From positions 1 to 5,778 of the forward strand of contig JAXJTE010000188.1 of assembly GCA_036309765.1 (NCBI GenBank): a DNA stretch of 5,778 bases, read 5' to 3'. The notes beneath the pieces were generated by a model, which had not been told where the DNA came from, searched no databases, and worked only from the letters and a program-made list of their open reading frames with translations. Within the stretch, counting starts at the first letter, position 1; every line of letters starts with the position of its first letter. The position numbers and the translations under genes are program-made. Positions 4,768 through 5,778 of the stretch are shown piece by piece. The stretch is from Caryophanon sp036309765. GTDB lineage: Bacteria; Bacillota; Bacilli; Bacillales_A; Planococcaceae.

Positions 4768-5778
4768 TGCATCATTCGTGTTTGTTTGTAAAAAATATCA
4801 AATGCGGTATTTGCACAATCTATATTGTCATCGTGTACGCCCTCTTGGTCTTTTCCGGTGTACGCATATACCTGTTTGAGGTATCCGTCCACGTGCTCGG
4901 TCTCGTTCCACACAACACGCTTTGTCAAACTGTCGTAATTGTCTAAAATACGCCTGTGCTTATTGCCTTTCGCCGCAAAGGGTTTGACCGCCCAATCTTG
5001 CGAACGTGCATACCGGATAAATTCAGCACCCACGCCGTTGCTTTCGCAAAAGATCATTTGCGCGTTATATTGCAGAACCCACTCTCTCCACGTTTCAAGT
5101 ACCACTTTCCAACGCTTGCACCATTCGTCCCAATTACTTGCTGCAACAGCCGCCGGCATGGTACTTGTGTTTGTTGAGAACGTGTCCACGATATACATCC
5201 GTGCTCCATCGGTAGCCGCAAGGACGGACGCAAAATAATCCGCTCCCGTGAGTGCCGACGGGTCTGCAATAATCGCGTAATTGAAGAGCCGTGTCGGGTC
5301 TATCTTCTCACGAACGATGTTCGAGGGCGTGAATATATCGCCATAAATTTCTGCGTACTCTCCAAGATAATACCTGCGATAAAACGTGACATCTGCGCTT
5401 GAAGCGTTCGGGCTTTCGGCTTTTCGTTTTAAGTCCTCGAACCATTGCAGTTGTATCGGCGTCAGGTGGTCTCTATTCCATTGCCATTTGCATTGCAGCA
5501 GGTTCTCGGGTTTGATGATGTCCTCTGCCCAAAACTTTGCGTCCTCGGGGTTATAGTCCACAATCACGCCCTTGCGCGCATTTGCCGTGATGGCATAGAA
5601 TTGTTTAAGTGTGAATTTGTTCGCTTCGTTGATGTATACCCAATCACACGCAGCACCTTTTGCCGTGTCTGCATCCTTGAACGAACGGAATATAGCCGTA
5701 CCTCTGTGACCATTGCGCAAGAACGTGCATGATATACGTCTCGGGCTCTTTTGGATGTCAAAATGTGGGGTCCATGCA
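4764..5778 (-). CDS. terL: Terminase large subunit, C-terminal part (N-terminus outside window)
   Basis: The frame is open from the window edge to a TGA at 4764, giving 337 visible residues. The TTG at 5720 is internal, because the reading frame continues upstream without a stop (AWTPHFDIQKSPRRIS). The large terminase cuts concatemeric DNA and drives it into the prohead with ATP. The visible part starts after Walker A. CDWVYINEANKF (44-55) is the Walker B strand with catalytic E51, and VDYNP (74-78) is a coupling motif. The nuclease domain follows: IIADPSALTGADYF (169-182) with D172, MIFCESNGVGAEF (241-253) with E245, and VHDDNIDCANTAF (314-326) with the HDD motif. All three acidic clusters of the RNase H-like nuclease are intact, so it is probably active. 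The pattern fits the Terminase_3 (PBSX/SPP1-like) group. It ends with an ATGA overlap into the next gene. Confidence 0.92.
   Translation of the reverse strand, partial: AWTPHFDIQKSPRRISCTFLRNGHRGTAIFRSFKDADTAKGAACDWVYINEANKFTLKQFYAITANARKGVIVDYNPEDAKFWAEDIIKPENLLQCKWQWNRDHLTPIQLQWFEDLKRKAESPNASSADVTFYRRYYLGEYAEIYGDIFTPSNIVREKIDPTRLFNYAIIADPSALTGADYFASVLAATDGARMYIVDTFSTNTSTMPAAVAASNWDEWCKRWKVVLETWREWVLQYNAQMIFCESNGVGAEFIRYARSQDWAVKPFAAKGNKHRRILDNYDSLTKRVVWNETEHVDGYLKQVYAYTGKDQEGVHDDNIDCANTAFDIFYKQTRMMQ

Noticed and set aside
110..5732. Long plus-strand frames, such as 3202-3789 and 3477-3968
   Set aside because: They lie opposite strongly supported minus-strand genes, show no domains, and have Cys/Arg/Ser-rich antisense composition.

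Overview
The window is part of the late (packaging and head) region of a tailed double-stranded DNA phage or prophage. Every gene I can support reads on the minus strand, so transcription runs from position 5778 towards position 1. The host is probably a member of the Bacteroidota (inference). The one clear promoter has the Bacteroides-type -7 box TAnnTTTG with a TTG about 20 bases upstream. Almost no gene has a Shine-Dalgarno sequence. Composition is moderate, GC in the 40s per cent by eye. No RNA genes, CRISPR arrays or insertion sequences were seen.

In transcription order, the window opens inside a terminase large subunit (5778-4764, N-terminus outside). A tight chain follows: a 60-aa protein (4767-4585), a 28-aa single-span membrane peptide (4588-4502), a 40-aa protein (4505-4383), a 132-aa coiled-coil protein (4381-3983), a ParB-like protein (3974-3417), an ABC-ATPase/GNAT acetyltransferase fusion (3438-2344), a 50-aa Cys-rich protein (2334-2182), an 85-aa protein (2180-1923) and a 49-aa Arg-rich protein (1926-1777). 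Most junctions are ATGA or TAATATG, which suggests one polycistronic message with coupled translation. A hairpin with a T-run at 1710-1677 ends this unit.

A second unit starts at the promoter at 1556-1526. It carries a short HK97-type portal protein (1506-538), overlapped by ATGA with a prohead serine protease (541 to the window edge). The protease fragment carries the expected His and Ser motifs.

Terminase, portal and protease form the ordinary packaging and head module. The unusual part is the cargo of about 3 kb between terminase and portal. Its core is a ParB-like protein overlapping an ABC-ATPase/GNAT fusion, with a coiled-coil protein before and a Cys-rich mini-protein after. This could be a DNA-associated modification or counter-defence cassette, but no function is shown by the sequence. 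An A9 run lies exactly at the ABC/GNAT domain boundary and could allow an ABC-only product by slippage.
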